A stretch of DNA of 64,000 nucleotides from Labilibaculum sp. K2S (GCF_030372765.1 NZ_JAUCMW010000017.1:1-64000); one strand, 5' to 3'; positions 38,881 to 49,067 are shown, counted from the first letter of the stretch. Notes: a model not told the origin generated them from the sequence alone. Numbers and translations are program-made.

Positions 38881-39006
38881 GAGTTTTACCTAAAAAACCT
38901 TCTGTTTTTTGGGACAGCAACATAAAAAATGTAATTTAGGACTTCGAAGTATTTTATTATTTCGTTGGTTGGTTCAAAATCAGCGAAAGAATTAAGATGA
39001 AAAGAT

Positions 39007-40338
39007 ATGAAGCGGAAAGCAATCATTTCAGGTTTTTCCAAATTGACCCGTGAGGAGAAGATGGAAAAAATGGGTGAATTAACTGGCAGTGCAGAGCGAA
39101 TTAAATCGCAGCTGGATAGTTTTCGCCTGCAAAATAAAGAGCAGCAAGATTTGTTGGATGAGATTAGTGAGAACACGCTTTCTAATTTTTATCTTCCTTT
39201 TGGTGTTGCGCCAAATTTCCTGATTAATAATCAGTTGTATCATATTCCAATGGTTATTGAGGAAAGTTCTGTAATAGCAGCAGCCTCAAGATCGGCTAAG
39301 TTTTGGGCAAGTCATGGCGGATTTTCCGCGCGTGTTGTTTCAGTTGTGAAATCGGGACAGGTCCATTTTATTTGGAAGGGCGATTCGAACAGATTGAATG
39401 ATTTATTGCCTGAATTAAAATTTGATTTGTATCGGGCAACCAAAGAATTAACCAGAAACATGCGCCAAAGAGGTGGTGGTATTCAAAGTATTCAGCTGGT
39501 GAATCTTTCTGGTGAAATGGAAAATTATTATCAACTGCATGTGACTTTTGATACCGCAGATTCGATGGGAGCTAATTTTATTAATTCCTGTTTGGAGAAA
39601 ATGGCTCATCAAATGAAACGATTCTTTAAACATTACGAAGGGCTTTCGGATGTGGAACGGGAATGTGAAGTAATCATGTCAATTCTTTCCAATTATACAC
39701 CGGATTGTCTTGTTGAGTGTTCTGTGGAATGCAGTCTTGATGAGTTGGATGAAATTCATCCGGGGCTTAGCGGAAAAGAATTTGCGGATAAATTTCAGAA
39801 AGCTTCAAGAATAGCGGAATTGGATGTATATCGCGCAACGACACATAATAAAGGAATTTTTAATGGAATTGATGCTGTTGCTTTAGCTACAGGTAACGAT
39901 TTCCGGGCTATCGAGGCAAACGGACATGTTTACGCATCTAAAACAGGAAAATATAAAAGTCTGACTCAGGCCAGCGTATCTCATAAGCGATTCCGGTATC
40001 AGTTAACCATGCCTTTGTCATTAGGAACTGTTGGCGGTTTAACAAGCTTACATCCTTTGGCAAAATTTGGTTTGGAATTGCTCGGGAAACCATCGGCGAA
40101 GGAATTAATGATGATTACGGCTGCCGCCGGATTGGCTAATAATTTTGGCGCTTTGCGATCTTTAGTTACAACCGGGATTCAGCAAGGACATATGAAAATG
40201 CATTTGTCGAACCTGTTGAATGCTTTAAAAGCTGATTACGAAGAAAAGAAACAGGCTTTGGAATATTTTGCTCATAAGACTGTTTCATATAGTGAAGTGG
40301 AAGCATTTATTAAATCACTGAGAACTAAGCTGCAATAG
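39007..40338 (+). CDS. mvaA: HMG-CoA reductase, class II type
   Basis: 443 residues of the bacterial class II form. Motifs: ENTLSNFYLPFGVAPNF, MVIEESSVIAAASRSAKFW (catalytic Glu), ADSMGANFINSCLE, NGIDAVALATGNDFRA, GTVGGLTSLHP, and the C-terminal catalytic His in QQGHMKMHL. It makes mevalonate from HMG-CoA with NAD(P)H. HMG-CoA synthase and thiolase are not in this window. The next gene's start codon lies 3 bp after its stop. Confidence 0.95.
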   Translation: MKRKAIISGFSKLTREEKMEKMGELTGSAERIKSQLDSFRLQNKEQQDLLDEISENTLSNFYLPFGVAPNFLINNQLYHIPMVIEESSVIAAASRSAKFWASHGGFSARVVSVVKSGQVHFIWKGDSNRLNDLLPELKFDLYRATKELTRNMRQRGGGIQSIQLVNLSGEMENYYQLHVTFDTADSMGANFINSCLEKMAHQMKRFFKHYEGLSDVERECEVIMSILSNYTPDCLVECSVECSLDELDEIHPGLSGKEFADKFQKASRIAELDVYRATTHNKGIFNGIDAVALATGNDFRAIEANGHVYASKTGKYKSLTQASVSHKRFRYQLTMPLSLGTVGGLTSLHPLAKFGLELLGKPSAKELMMITAAAGLANNFGALRSLVTTGIQQGHMKMHLSNLLNALKADYEEKKQALEYFAHKTVSYSEVEAFIKSLRTKLQ

Positions 40339-40341
40339 AAT

Positions 40342-41268
40342 TTGAAGCCTATATATAAATATTATTCGAACGCTAAATTTTTGCTTACAGGCGAATATCT
40401 TGTATTGCACGGAGCTTTAGCACTTGCAATTCCCTTAAAATATGGGCAGGTTTTGGAAGTTTTTGAATCTGAGGAATCGGATTTGGAATGGCTGGCCTAC
40501 GAAAAAGGGAAATTATGGCTCAAATTTTCAATTTCAAATCAGGATATTACAAATCAAACCGTTGAAGGAGAAACAGAAAAAGATTTTGTGTGTTTTCTTT
40601 TGAATAGAGCCAAAAGTTTAAATCCTTCTTTTTTGAATAGCTGCAATCTTAAAATACGAACAGAATTCGATTTTGATCGAAACTGGGGTTTGGGCAGCAG
40701 TTCAACCTTAATAAATAATGTTGCTCAATGGGCCGATGTGAATCCATACAATTTGCATTCCTTGGTTTCAAAAGGATCTGGTTTTGATATTGCATGCGCA
40801 AATTATTGTAAGCCAATTTTGTTTCGCAGGGATGGTGCTCATCCCTTAATATATCCTGTTGATTTTCCAGAAAAATTTGCAGCTCAACTGTACTTTGTTT
40901 ACTTGGGTAAAAAGCAAAAGAGTGCTGATTCTGTTAAGAGTTTTCTTAATGAACGTAAGTGTACTGCGGAAGAATTGGATAAAGTCACTCAATTAAGCAA
41001 AGATATTCTTTCAGTGCGAAATGCAAAGGAATTCGACAATGTCATTACAATGCATGAGAATTTGGTAGCTGCTTTATTAGGCCAGGAGTGTGTTAAGGAA
41101 AAATTATTTCCTGATTTTGAAGGCTCTGTAAAATCACTTGGAGCCTGGGGAGGAGACTTTGTTATGGTAAGAAGTGATTTGAGTAAAAAAGAAGTTCAGT
41201 CCTATTTTTATAGAGCGGGACTAACAAACATTTTTTCCTGGAAAGAAATGATACTGGGAACAATCTAA
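40342..41268 (+). CDS. GYDIA-family GHMP kinase, probable phosphomevalonate kinase
   Basis: 308 residues. The only workable start is a TTG at 40342, since no ATG precedes the conserved N-terminus KFLLTGEYLVLHGALALAIP. The ATP-binding loop is WGLGSSSTLINN; motif 3 is SLGAWGGDFVMV. The segment GSGFDIACANY is the GYDIA/GFDIA mark of a GHMP kinase family found in Bacteroidota mevalonate clusters. By elimination it fills the phosphomevalonate kinase step between the mevalonate kinase and the decarboxylase encoded here; direct proof is lacking. Confidence 0.85.
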   Translation: MKPIYKYYSNAKFLLTGEYLVLHGALALAIPLKYGQVLEVFESEESDLEWLAYEKGKLWLKFSISNQDITNQTVEGETEKDFVCFLLNRAKSLNPSFLNSCNLKIRTEFDFDRNWGLGSSSTLINNVAQWADVNPYNLHSLVSKGSGFDIACANYCKPILFRRDGAHPLIYPVDFPEKFAAQLYFVYLGKKQKSADSVKSFLNERKCTAEELDKVTQLSKDILSVRNAKEFDNVITMHENLVAALLGQECVKEKLFPDFEGSVKSLGAWGGDFVMVRSDLSKKEVQSYFYRAGLTNIFSWKEMILGTI

Positions 41269-41286
41269 TCTATTTGCTGTTAAGCG

Positions 41287-42336
41287 ATGAAAAATAATAA
41301 AAATTCAGGATCTGTCAGTTGGGAAAGTCCTTCAAATATTGCGCTGATTAAATATTGGGGGAAGAAAGGCAATCAACTGCCTTGTAATCCGTCCATTAGT
41401 ATGAGTCTTAAAAACTCGCTTACCCGCACAAAGCTTACTTATAAGCCAAATGGTAAGGAGCCATTGAGTTTTTTATTTGAAGGGAAAAAACAATCTTCAT
41501 TTGAGCAGCGGATAACAAAATTCATCAAAAACTTATCAGATCATTTTAAATTCCTTACTGATTATCAATTATCCATTTCTTCTGAAAACACATTTCCACA
41601 TTCAACAGGAATTGCAAGTTCTGCTTCGGCTATGAGTTCCCTGGCACTTTGTTTGTGCAGTATGGAAGAGGAAATTGCAGGTGTAAAAATGGTTGAGGAT
41701 GAGTTTTACCGGAAAGCTAGTTTTATTGCCCGATTGGGTTCAGGAAGCGCTTCACGATCGGTTTATGGTGGTTTTGCAGCTTGGGGAGAAAGCAATTCTT
41801 TTTCTAAATCTTCTGATGAGTATGCCGTACCTTTTTCGAAATACACACATCCGGTTTTTCAGGATTTTCAGGATGCAATTTTATTGGTTAGTTCTAAAAA
41901 GAAAGAAGTTTCCAGTTCTGCAGGACATCAATTAATGGAAAATCATCCTTATGCAACAGCTCGTTTTGCTCAGGCAAATAAACATTTTGAAAGAATGTTA
42001 GGTGTACTAAGATCAGGCGATTTGGAAGATTTTATTGAAATTATGGAAAATGAGGCATTGAGTTTACACGGATTAATGATGAATTCAACTCCTTCGTTTA
42101 CTTTGTTAAAACCAAATACTCTTGAATTAATTGAGAGAATTAGATCTTTTCGTTTAGGTAGTAATGTTCCTGTTGGATTTACTTTGGATGCAGGACCAAA
42201 TATACATTTGCTGTATCCTAAATCAGAAAAGGAAAGAGTAGTTCCTTTTATCGACTCTGAATTATCTCAGTTTCTTGAAAATGGAAAGTATATTGTTGAT
42301 GAAAAAGGGGAAGGACCACAAAAAATAAAAATGTAA
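41287..42336 (+). CDS. mvaD: Diphosphomevalonate decarboxylase
   Basis: 349 residues. It converts mevalonate diphosphate to IPP with ATP and loss of CO2. Motifs: SPSNIALIKYWGKKGNQLPC, CNPSISMSL, the GHMP loop GIASSASAMSSLAL, and the C-terminal catalytic Asp in GFTLDAGPNIHLLYP. It lies between the GYDIA kinase and mevalonate kinase genes, with short gaps of 18 and 6 bp. Confidence 0.95.
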   Translation: MKNNKNSGSVSWESPSNIALIKYWGKKGNQLPCNPSISMSLKNSLTRTKLTYKPNGKEPLSFLFEGKKQSSFEQRITKFIKNLSDHFKFLTDYQLSISSENTFPHSTGIASSASAMSSLALCLCSMEEEIAGVKMVEDEFYRKASFIARLGSGSASRSVYGGFAAWGESNSFSKSSDEYAVPFSKYTHPVFQDFQDAILLVSSKKKEVSSSAGHQLMENHPYATARFAQANKHFERMLGVLRSGDLEDFIEIMENEALSLHGLMMNSTPSFTLLKPNTLELIERIRSFRLGSNVPVGFTLDAGPNIHLLYPKSEKERVVPFIDSELSQFLENGKYIVDEKGEGPQKIKM

Positions 42337-42342
42337 AGAGCT

Positions 42343-43305
42343 GTGAGAATACATCCTGACTTATTTTATGCGAAAATATTACTCTTTGGTGAGTACAGTG
42401 TTTTACTAAACTCGATGGGTTTAAGTATTCCTTATACACATTTTAATGGAGAGCTTAGTTTTATAGGTGATGATAAATATACCGATCGGAATTTTGCCAA
42501 ACGATCTAACCGGGAATTGTTCAAATTTTTAAACTATCTCGAAAATAATTCAAATTTATATAGTGCTTTGCTCGATTTGCTTGCCTTTGAAAAAGATATT
42601 AAAAATGGTTTGTATTTTGAATCGAGTATTCCGGAGAGTTACGGCCTTGGAAGTTCAGGAGCATTATGTGCCTCTGTTTATAAGAAATATGGAATCAATC
42701 CAATTGGGAACAATAAGAAATTAAAAAATGGTGAAATTATTCAATTGAAGAATGTTTTAGCTCAATTGGAATCTGGTTTTCATGGTAAAAGTTCTGGTTT
42801 GGACCCATTGAATTCTTATTTGAAAGTACCTTTGTTAATTCACAATCAGAATGAAATTGAACAGGTAAGTTTGCCAGGGAAAAAATTTGGTGAAGACAGT
42901 GCCATCTTTCTAATTAACTCTCAGAAATCGGGAAATACAGAGCCATTGGTTCGTTCATTTTTGAAGAATTGTGAGAACAAAGAGTTTTTGACCTTAATGG
43001 AGCAGGAGTTAATTCCAATGAATGATCAGTGTATTCAGGAATTGGTGAATGGAAATGCTGATTCCTTTTTTACAGAGTTATGTCAATTATCAAAGTTCCA
43101 ATTGACCAATTTTAAATCGATGATTCCCGAGAATTTTCTTGGTTTATGGGCTGAAGGATTAACCTCACAACAATTTTGGCTGAAATTATGTGGATCTGGC
43201 GGTGGAGGTTATTTATTGGGTTTTACCAGAAATTATTCCACCACAAAAGATCTTTTGTTGCAAAAGGGCTATGATATTGTAACAGTTTATGAGAATGAAA
43301 AATAG
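42343..43305 (+). CDS. mvk: Mevalonate kinase-like GHMP kinase
   Basis: 320 residues from a GTG start at 42343, 6 bp after the mvaD stop. It has KILLFGEYSVLLNSMGLSIP, the GHMP loop SYGLGSSGALCASVY, a substrate-site segment GKSSGLDPLNSY, and motif 3 in CGSGGGGYLLGF. It should phosphorylate mevalonate. It is last in the operon; the convergent kinase gene ends 52 bp away. The assignment between mevalonate and phosphomevalonate kinase rests on motif resemblance and on the GYDIA gene taking the other step. Confidence 0.88.
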   Translation: MRIHPDLFYAKILLFGEYSVLLNSMGLSIPYTHFNGELSFIGDDKYTDRNFAKRSNRELFKFLNYLENNSNLYSALLDLLAFEKDIKNGLYFESSIPESYGLGSSGALCASVYKKYGINPIGNNKKLKNGEIIQLKNVLAQLESGFHGKSSGLDPLNSYLKVPLLIHNQNEIEQVSLPGKKFGEDSAIFLINSQKSGNTEPLVRSFLKNCENKEFLTLMEQELIPMNDQCIQELVNGNADSFFTELCQLSKFQLTNFKSMIPENFLGLWAEGLTSQQFWLKLCGSGGGGYLLGFTRNYSTTKDLLLQKGYDIVTVYENEK

Positions 43306-43356
43306 ATTTCTGTTAAAGTTTGAAATGCATTTTAAAACGCTAATGCAACTTAAAAA

Positions 43357-45285
43357 CTAGCTCTCACAAATATGTAAAGGAATGGTATAAGTTACCTGCG
43401 TTCCAGATTGACTCGGATCGTTATTTTTCAAATCAGCAATTTCAAATTTCATTTTTTTAGCGGATTTGAAATTGTAAATTTTAACGCGGTCAAGAGCTAT
43501 AGATGTAGCAATGGATTTATGAATTTTATTTGTGCTCAATTTTTTTGCCTCGTCAATACCAATCCCATTGTCTTTAATTTGAAATCGTAACGAATCCATA
43601 TTTTTGGTGAGCGAAACCTTAACCTGTATTTTTGCATTCGGATTATTTCTAAGCATTCCGTGTACTAAAGCATTTTCGACAAAAGGCTGAGCTAACATTG
43701 GTGGCACGAGAACCTGATCCTGATCGATGTTTTTATCAATTTCGAATTCATAACTTATTTCATTTTCGAAACGTAATTTCTGAAGACCAATATAGTCCTT
43801 TAATGTATTGAGCTCAGTTCGAAGTGTTACAAACTCCTCTCTGGAGTTTTCCAGTATCCCTCTTACCAAACTAGCTAACCGGGAGAGGTAATTATTGGCC
43901 TCTTCATTCTTTTTATCGAGTATAAAACTCTGAATGGCCGTTAACGAGTTAAATAAAAAATGAGGATTCATTTGAGTTAACAGCACTTTTTGGCGCAGAT
44001 CCATAATTTTATGAGCTGTTCTTAATCGGTTAATTCGTAATGAAACAAAAATTGCGATAACACCTAATACCACTATAATCAACAAAGCTACAATCCATGT
44101 GTTTTTCTTTCCTAATTCAAGGTTCTGTATTTGACTTTTCTGAGTCAAAAGTTCAAGCTCTTTTTCTTTCTGTTCGGATTCATATTTTGCGGTCAGTTCT
44201 TTTACAGCTTTATTTTGGAAAACGGCAATTAAAGAATCATTAATGGAATGATATTTTTTCAGATAATTGATTGCTTCCTGCGGGTGATTTCTTTTTTCTA
44301 AAAAACGAGAGTAGTAGAAATAGCTTTCCACTAAATCGTCTGACAAGTTGTTCTCTTTGCTTAATTGAATGGATTTTTGATAATACTCTTCAGCTTTCTT
44401 ATTTTCATCAATCTCATCGTAAGTGGTAGCTTTGAGTAAAAATACTTTACTTAGTCCCCATTGGTCGTTGAGTTGAATTCGCAGTTTTTCACAAAGATCG
44501 TAATAATCCAATGCTTTATTAGCTTGGCCAATTGCTTGATATGATTGACCAATATTCATGAGAATGGTTGATTTTAGTTGTAGATTACTTGTTCCTTCAT
44601 TTAAGTGTAAAGCCCGTAATCGATAGGTAATTGCCTGTTCGTGATTTTCGAGTTCACTATGCAGAACACCCATGTTAATAAAGATGTTTGTTAGTCCTTT
44701 GTTGTCGCCCAGTTTCTCATAAATCTGTTGGGCATACTGATAGTATTCCAAAGCTCTGTCAAAATCTCCCAATGTCTGATGCACTCCTCCAATATTCACG
44801 TATACACTGCCTATTCCCTCTTTGTAATCTGCAGATTTGTATATGTTTAAAGCTTCGTAGTATTGTTGTAAAGCTTCATTGTATTTTCTTGTTCTGCGGT
44901 ATATAATCCCTATGTTTGCGGTTATTTTACCAATATTTAGTGTGTCACCTACTATTTTATATTGTGCTATAGCTTCCCTGTAATAATATTCTGAAGAATC
45001 AAAAACACCTTGGTATAAATAGGTTTTGCCCAAAGATTTATAGGTAGTGGCTAAAATGTTAGCATTGTCTGTTTTAAGAGCTAATTCAAGTGCCTGTTTT
45101 CCAACCTTAATACTTTCGCAATAGGAGGAATCTCTTAATTTCTCAGCTTTATTTAAAACACGGGTTACTTGTATTTCACTTTGCGATTGAAGCTTGGGTG
45201 TCGCGTCAGATTTGGAAAAATTACTTGACAATAACTTGCTTGGTAGTAAGCAATATATGAAGGATAATAAAATAAGATGTTTCAT
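43357..45285 (-). CDS. TPR-containing LytS-type sensor histidine kinase, copy 1
   Basis: About 642 residues from the ATG at 45285 (upstream TTG at 45321 rejected). It has a signal peptide, about seven TPR repeats (for example YNEALQQYYEALNIYKSADY), a coiled coil, one membrane span (IVALLIIVVLGVIAIFVSL) and a His_kinase domain with the box QMNPHFLFNSLTAIQSF. An ATPase part with DNGIGIDEAKK follows. The TPR part is periplasmic and may sense proteins or peptides. LytS-type kinases normally pair with a LytTR response regulator, but none lies nearby. The C-terminal half is almost the same as in copy 2, while the TPR halves diverge. Confidence 0.9.
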   Translation of the reverse strand: MKHLILLSFIYCLLPSKLLSSNFSKSDATPKLQSQSEIQVTRVLNKAEKLRDSSYCESIKVGKQALELALKTDNANILATTYKSLGKTYLYQGVFDSSEYYYREAIAQYKIVGDTLNIGKITANIGIIYRRTRKYNEALQQYYEALNIYKSADYKEGIGSVYVNIGGVHQTLGDFDRALEYYQYAQQIYEKLGDNKGLTNIFINMGVLHSELENHEQAITYRLRALHLNEGTSNLQLKSTILMNIGQSYQAIGQANKALDYYDLCEKLRIQLNDQWGLSKVFLLKATTYDEIDENKKAEEYYQKSIQLSKENNLSDDLVESYFYYSRFLEKRNHPQEAINYLKKYHSINDSLIAVFQNKAVKELTAKYESEQKEKELELLTQKSQIQNLELGKKNTWIVALLIIVVLGVIAIFVSLRINRLRTAHKIMDLRQKVLLTQMNPHFLFNSLTAIQSFILDKKNEEANNYLSRLASLVRGILENSREEFVTLRTELNTLKDYIGLQKLRFENEISYEFEIDKNIDQDQVLVPPMLAQPFVENALVHGMLRNNPNAKIQVKVSLTKNMDSLRFQIKDNGIGIDEAKKLSTNKIHKSIATSIALDRVKIYNFKSAKKMKFEIADLKNNDPSQSGTQVTYTIPLHICES

Positions 45286-45437
45286 ATCGCAAAAGTAATA
45301 GCGACACACCAAAAAGAACAATAATTATAGTGTTATTTCTATATTATTAAACATGGCAAGTGTCAAAAAAGAAGATGATACAATGAGAGTTAAAATTGCA
45401 GATAAAAATAAGTTTACGTCCTTGTAAATTTCATGAA

Positions 45438-47369
45438 TTAGGATCTGTTGCAATAGAGGTGTAAAGGGATTGTGTAACATACTTGAGTGCCGTGAGAATT
45501 TTGATCAAGATGGTTAAGATCGATGATTTCGAAATACATTTTTTTAGATGATTTAAAATTGTAAATCTTAACTCGGTCTAAGGCAATTGATGTAGCGATA
45601 GATTTATGATTTTTATCTTGTCTGTTCTTTTTGGCTTCGTCAATACCAATTCCATTGTCTTTAATTTGAAAGCGAAGTAAATCCATATTCTTGTTTAGTG
45701 ATATTTTCACCTGTATCTGAGCGTTTGGATTGGTTCTCAACATACCATGAATTAAGGCATTTTCGACAAATGGCTGAGCAAGCATTGGTGGAACAAGAAC
45801 CTGATCCTGATCAATATTTTTATCAATCTCAAATTCATAACTTATTTCATTTTCAAACCGTAGTTTTTGCAAATCAATATAATCTTTTAAAGTCTCGAGC
45901 TCTGTTCTGAGTGATACAAATTCTTCTCTTGAGTTTTCCAGTATCCCTCTTACTAAATTTGCTAATCGGGAAAGATAATTGTTGGCTTCTTTGTTCTTTT
46001 TATCGAGTATAAAACTCTGAATTGCCGTTAATGAATTGAATAAAAAATGAGGATTCATTTGAGTTAACAGAACTTTTTGTCGCAAATCCATAATTTTATG
46101 ATCTGCCCGTAATCGGTTAATTCGTAGGGAGACCATAATGGCAACAGCACCCAATATCATCACGATCATTAGAATAATGATCCATGCATTTTTCTTACCT
46201 AATTCAAGGTTCTGAATTTGACTTTTCTGCTGTAATAATTCTAGTTCTTTTTGATTTTTTTCGATTTCATAAGTTGCAGAAAGCTCTTCGAAACGCATAT
46301 TTAATTGAATCACATTCAAAGAATCTCTTACTTGAATCATCTCATTCTGGTGTAAAAAAGCTTTTTGGTAATTACACGTTTTCTGATAAACCGTTGAAAG
46401 ACTTGTAAGAATATCTTCTCTCCATTTTAGCATGTTGTTAGCTTTTGCAATTTCATCCGCTTTTAATAGTAGTTTTTCGGCTAATGCGTATTTTTCCTGA
46501 TCAATTGCAATTTTGGCAAGCTCTAGTTTAGCACTAACCACACCGTCTTTATCTCCTATTTTTATTCTAATATCTTCTGCTCTTTGCACATAAATAAGTG
46601 CAGAATCCAACTTGGCTTGTGAATGAAGTAAGAAGCCGATATTAAAAAGTAATTTTGATTCAAATAAAATATTTCCGGTTTTAGAATTCTCGTGTAAAGA
46701 TTTATTGTAGTAATCCAGACTTATTGCGAATTCTTTCCTGGTCTCAGAGATAGCACCTAAATTGCAATAGGCATTTGCGATTTCTTTTATTTTCTTAAAT
46801 TTCTTAAAATTGCGGAGGGCGTATTGATAATAGGTTTCAGCCTTATTAAATTCGTTTGTTTCAAAATATAAATTCCCAAGATTGTTGAAAACACTACCCA
46901 GACCTTCTTCATAATTGGCTTCTTTATATATTTTCAGATTATTAAGATAATACTCTAACGCCTTGTCATATTTACCTTGTTTTCTGTAAAGTAAGCCTAT
47001 ATTACCAAGTACTTTACCGATATCAACCTTTGAGTTGATGGCTTCGAACTGAGGAATTGATTTTTCGTAATAGACGAAAGCTGAATCATAAGTGCCGGCA
47101 TAGTAATAGTTAATTCCTTGTGTTTTATACGATTTTGAAAGTAGATTGGGATCCTGACTTTCCTCTGACAACAGTATGGCTTTTTGGCAAACCAATATAC
47201 TCTGTTCAGAAGATACGTTACGCAAATAAGCAGATGAATCCAGATCTTGAAGAATCTGCTGTGTAACTGAATTTTCATTTTGCTGATCAGTATCAACAAG
47301 TTTATCGGAATATACAGATGAACTAAAGCAGATCAATATAAAAATCAGAGTCGTACGCAATAGCTTCAT
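45438..47369 (-). CDS. TPR-containing LytS-type sensor histidine kinase, copy 2
   Basis: 643 residues with the same order as copy 1: signal peptide, six or more TPR repeats (YDKALEYYLNNLKIYKEAN), one membrane helix (AWIIILMIVMILGAVAIMVS), H-box QMNPHFLFNSLTAIQSF and ATPase motif DNGIGIDEAKK. It is read toward copy 1, 152 bp upstream. The kinase halves are near-identical in long stretches at DNA level, which points to a recent tandem duplication or gene conversion, while sensing domains have moved apart. Confidence 0.9.
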   Translation of the reverse strand: MKLLRTTLIFILICFSSSVYSDKLVDTDQQNENSVTQQILQDLDSSAYLRNVSSEQSILVCQKAILLSEESQDPNLLSKSYKTQGINYYYAGTYDSAFVYYEKSIPQFEAINSKVDIGKVLGNIGLLYRKQGKYDKALEYYLNNLKIYKEANYEEGLGSVFNNLGNLYFETNEFNKAETYYQYALRNFKKFKKIKEIANAYCNLGAISETRKEFAISLDYYNKSLHENSKTGNILFESKLLFNIGFLLHSQAKLDSALIYVQRAEDIRIKIGDKDGVVSAKLELAKIAIDQEKYALAEKLLLKADEIAKANNMLKWREDILTSLSTVYQKTCNYQKAFLHQNEMIQVRDSLNVIQLNMRFEELSATYEIEKNQKELELLQQKSQIQNLELGKKNAWIIILMIVMILGAVAIMVSLRINRLRADHKIMDLRQKVLLTQMNPHFLFNSLTAIQSFILDKKNKEANNYLSRLANLVRGILENSREEFVSLRTELETLKDYIDLQKLRFENEISYEFEIDKNIDQDQVLVPPMLAQPFVENALIHGMLRTNPNAQIQVKISLNKNMDLLRFQIKDNGIGIDEAKKNRQDKNHKSIATSIALDRVKIYNFKSSKKMYFEIIDLNHLDQNSHGTQVCYTIPLHLYCNRS

Positions 47370-47542
47370 AATTAAGAGTTTGTAGTGACGTGAATCAATA
47401 GTTTAGATTGGTTTATTCTTATACAAAATAAAGAAATTGTTTCGATAATTTGTACTAAAGATTTATTAATCTTAATCAAAGTCGAATGTATAGAGAGTTA
47501 GGAGTAGACTCTTAAATGATTACTTTAAGTAGAAGAGAAGAA

Positions 47543-47571
47543 AAAAAGCCTGATCTTTCGATCAAGCTTTT
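47543..47571 (-). terminator. Intrinsic terminator after the FadL-type porin gene
   Basis: Stem aaaagc-tgatc / gatca-gctttt with loop tttc and a one-base bulge on each side. On the minus strand it is followed by T-rich sequence. It lies 25 bp after the porin stop at 47596. Confidence 0.8.
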
Positions 47572-47595
47572 CAATATAATGGGATATGTATGTAA

Positions 47596-48846
47596 TTACA
47601 AGTTGTAGGTGATTCCAATTCCTGGTAAAAACCCAGTGTTTTTGTAAGCTCCTGTGAAATTCCCACTTGGGTCGGTACCGGTAGTTTTCTCACCTTCGAT
47701 GTACAATAAAGAAGCATCAACGCTTAATTTATCTGTCAGCATGTAAGAGAAACCTGCTGAGATACCAATTTTATTAGCTCCTGGAGTTTCCGGTGTGTAA
47801 AACTTTTTGTTTGTAGGAGTTTCATCGTAGTAGAAACCAGCACGAATATCTAATTTTTCATTAGCCGAATATTGAGCACCGATTCTATAAGTCATGCTGT
47901 TATTCCAATTTCTTGTGCTTTTAGAGTCTAATACACTTGCAGGATCATTTTCAAAATTAAAATCCAACGATTTATATTTATTCCATTGTACGAAATTTAC
48001 ATCGGCAGAAACCAACCATTTTTCGTCAATTTGGTAAGCAAGTCCGACATTGAAGCTAGCAGGCAATGGTAAAGTTGCAGCAAGTCCACCGTCAGGAAAA
48101 ACTCCTTTAATTTGTGCTGGTAAAGCTTCAGGTATTGTAAAGTCAGCTTCACCATCTGCATAATCTAAGTCGATATCTACTTGCGAGCGATACGAAAGAC
48201 CAATATTTAATTTTCCGGTTGGTTGTAGAAAAACACCTAAGTTGTAGCCATATTTAATTTTACTTCCACTTAGTTCTACTGCACCGTCTGCAATATAGGA
48301 ACCATCAGCAGGATTTCTAATCGGAAAAGCTTTATTTAAACTAAATTCACCATAAACAATATTTAGTCCGGCTCCTACACTAATCCAATCAGCAAGTTGA
48401 TAGGATACGGTAGGCTGAATATAAATAGCTTTCAATTCAATGTCTTGAATCAAATATTTTCCAGACCATGATTTACCCCAATCTACCTTATTTCCAAAAG
48501 GAGTATAAACACCCAAACCAATTGCAAGCTTTTCATTTACTTTCATCGATCCATATAAATAGAATGGTGTTCCTGTTGGGTTATCTGTTTTCTCTTTGCT
48601 TAAAGCTCCTGTGAACTCAGTTTTAATTATGGTTGCAAACCCTCCAACGGAGAAACTATATTTTTGATCTAGTGTAGCTAAAGCTCCTGGATTCCATTGC
48701 ATACTACTTGCATCAAAATTTAATGCCGTACCAACATGCCCCATACCGGTTTGTTTATTACCTTGAACGTTAACAGCGTAACCTTCAGCCTTTACATTAA
48801 TAGCCATAACAATTATCACAACGGCTAAACATATTTTTCTTATCAT
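47596..48846 (-). CDS. OmpP1/FadL-family outer-membrane transporter
   Basis: About 416 residues from the ATG at 48846, which gives a signal peptide (MIRKICLAVVIIVMAINVKA). The mature N-terminus has the FadL pattern: GYAVNVQGNKQTGMGHVGTA and SSMQWNPGALATL. The rest is a beta barrel ending in ITYNL. It lets hydrophobic compounds such as fatty acids cross the outer membrane. Monocistronic with its own promoter-like sequence and terminator. The exact substrate is unknown. Confidence 0.9.
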   Translation of the reverse strand: MIRKICLAVVIIVMAINVKAEGYAVNVQGNKQTGMGHVGTALNFDASSMQWNPGALATLDQKYSFSVGGFATIIKTEFTGALSKEKTDNPTGTPFYLYGSMKVNEKLAIGLGVYTPFGNKVDWGKSWSGKYLIQDIELKAIYIQPTVSYQLADWISVGAGLNIVYGEFSLNKAFPIRNPADGSYIADGAVELSGSKIKYGYNLGVFLQPTGKLNIGLSYRSQVDIDLDYADGEADFTIPEALPAQIKGVFPDGGLAATLPLPASFNVGLAYQIDEKWLVSADVNFVQWNKYKSLDFNFENDPASVLDSKSTRNWNNSMTYRIGAQYSANEKLDIRAGFYYDETPTNKKFYTPETPGANKIGISAGFSYMLTDKLSVDASLLYIEGEKTTGTDPSGNFTGAYKNTGFLPGIGITYNL

Positions 48847-48881
48847 AAGTAGATGATTAATTAATTCGGGGGAAATATAAT

Positions 48882-48914
48882 CCAATTTATAGGTATTGCA
48901 AGTAAAATATCAAA
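48882..48914 (-). promoter_or_regulatory. Possible Bacteroidota-type promoter of the FadL gene
   Basis: On the minus strand a TTTG (48911-48914) is followed after 21 bases by TAAATTGG (48882-48889), close to the Bacteroidota -33 TTTG / -7 TAnnTTTG pattern with one mismatch in the -7 box. It lies 35 bp before the start codon. The sequence fits, but no data support it. Confidence 0.35.
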
Positions 48915-49067
48915 ACAACGAGTGTGTAAATCTCTTGTATCCCATTGAAATTGGTATGTATAGATGTATCTAAATTTATAAGTAAGATACATGGTTTTGC
49001 TTCTTGTATTAGTTTTTATTAAATTATTAATACTTTTAACCTGAATAATAATTTCTTATTCAATTAT

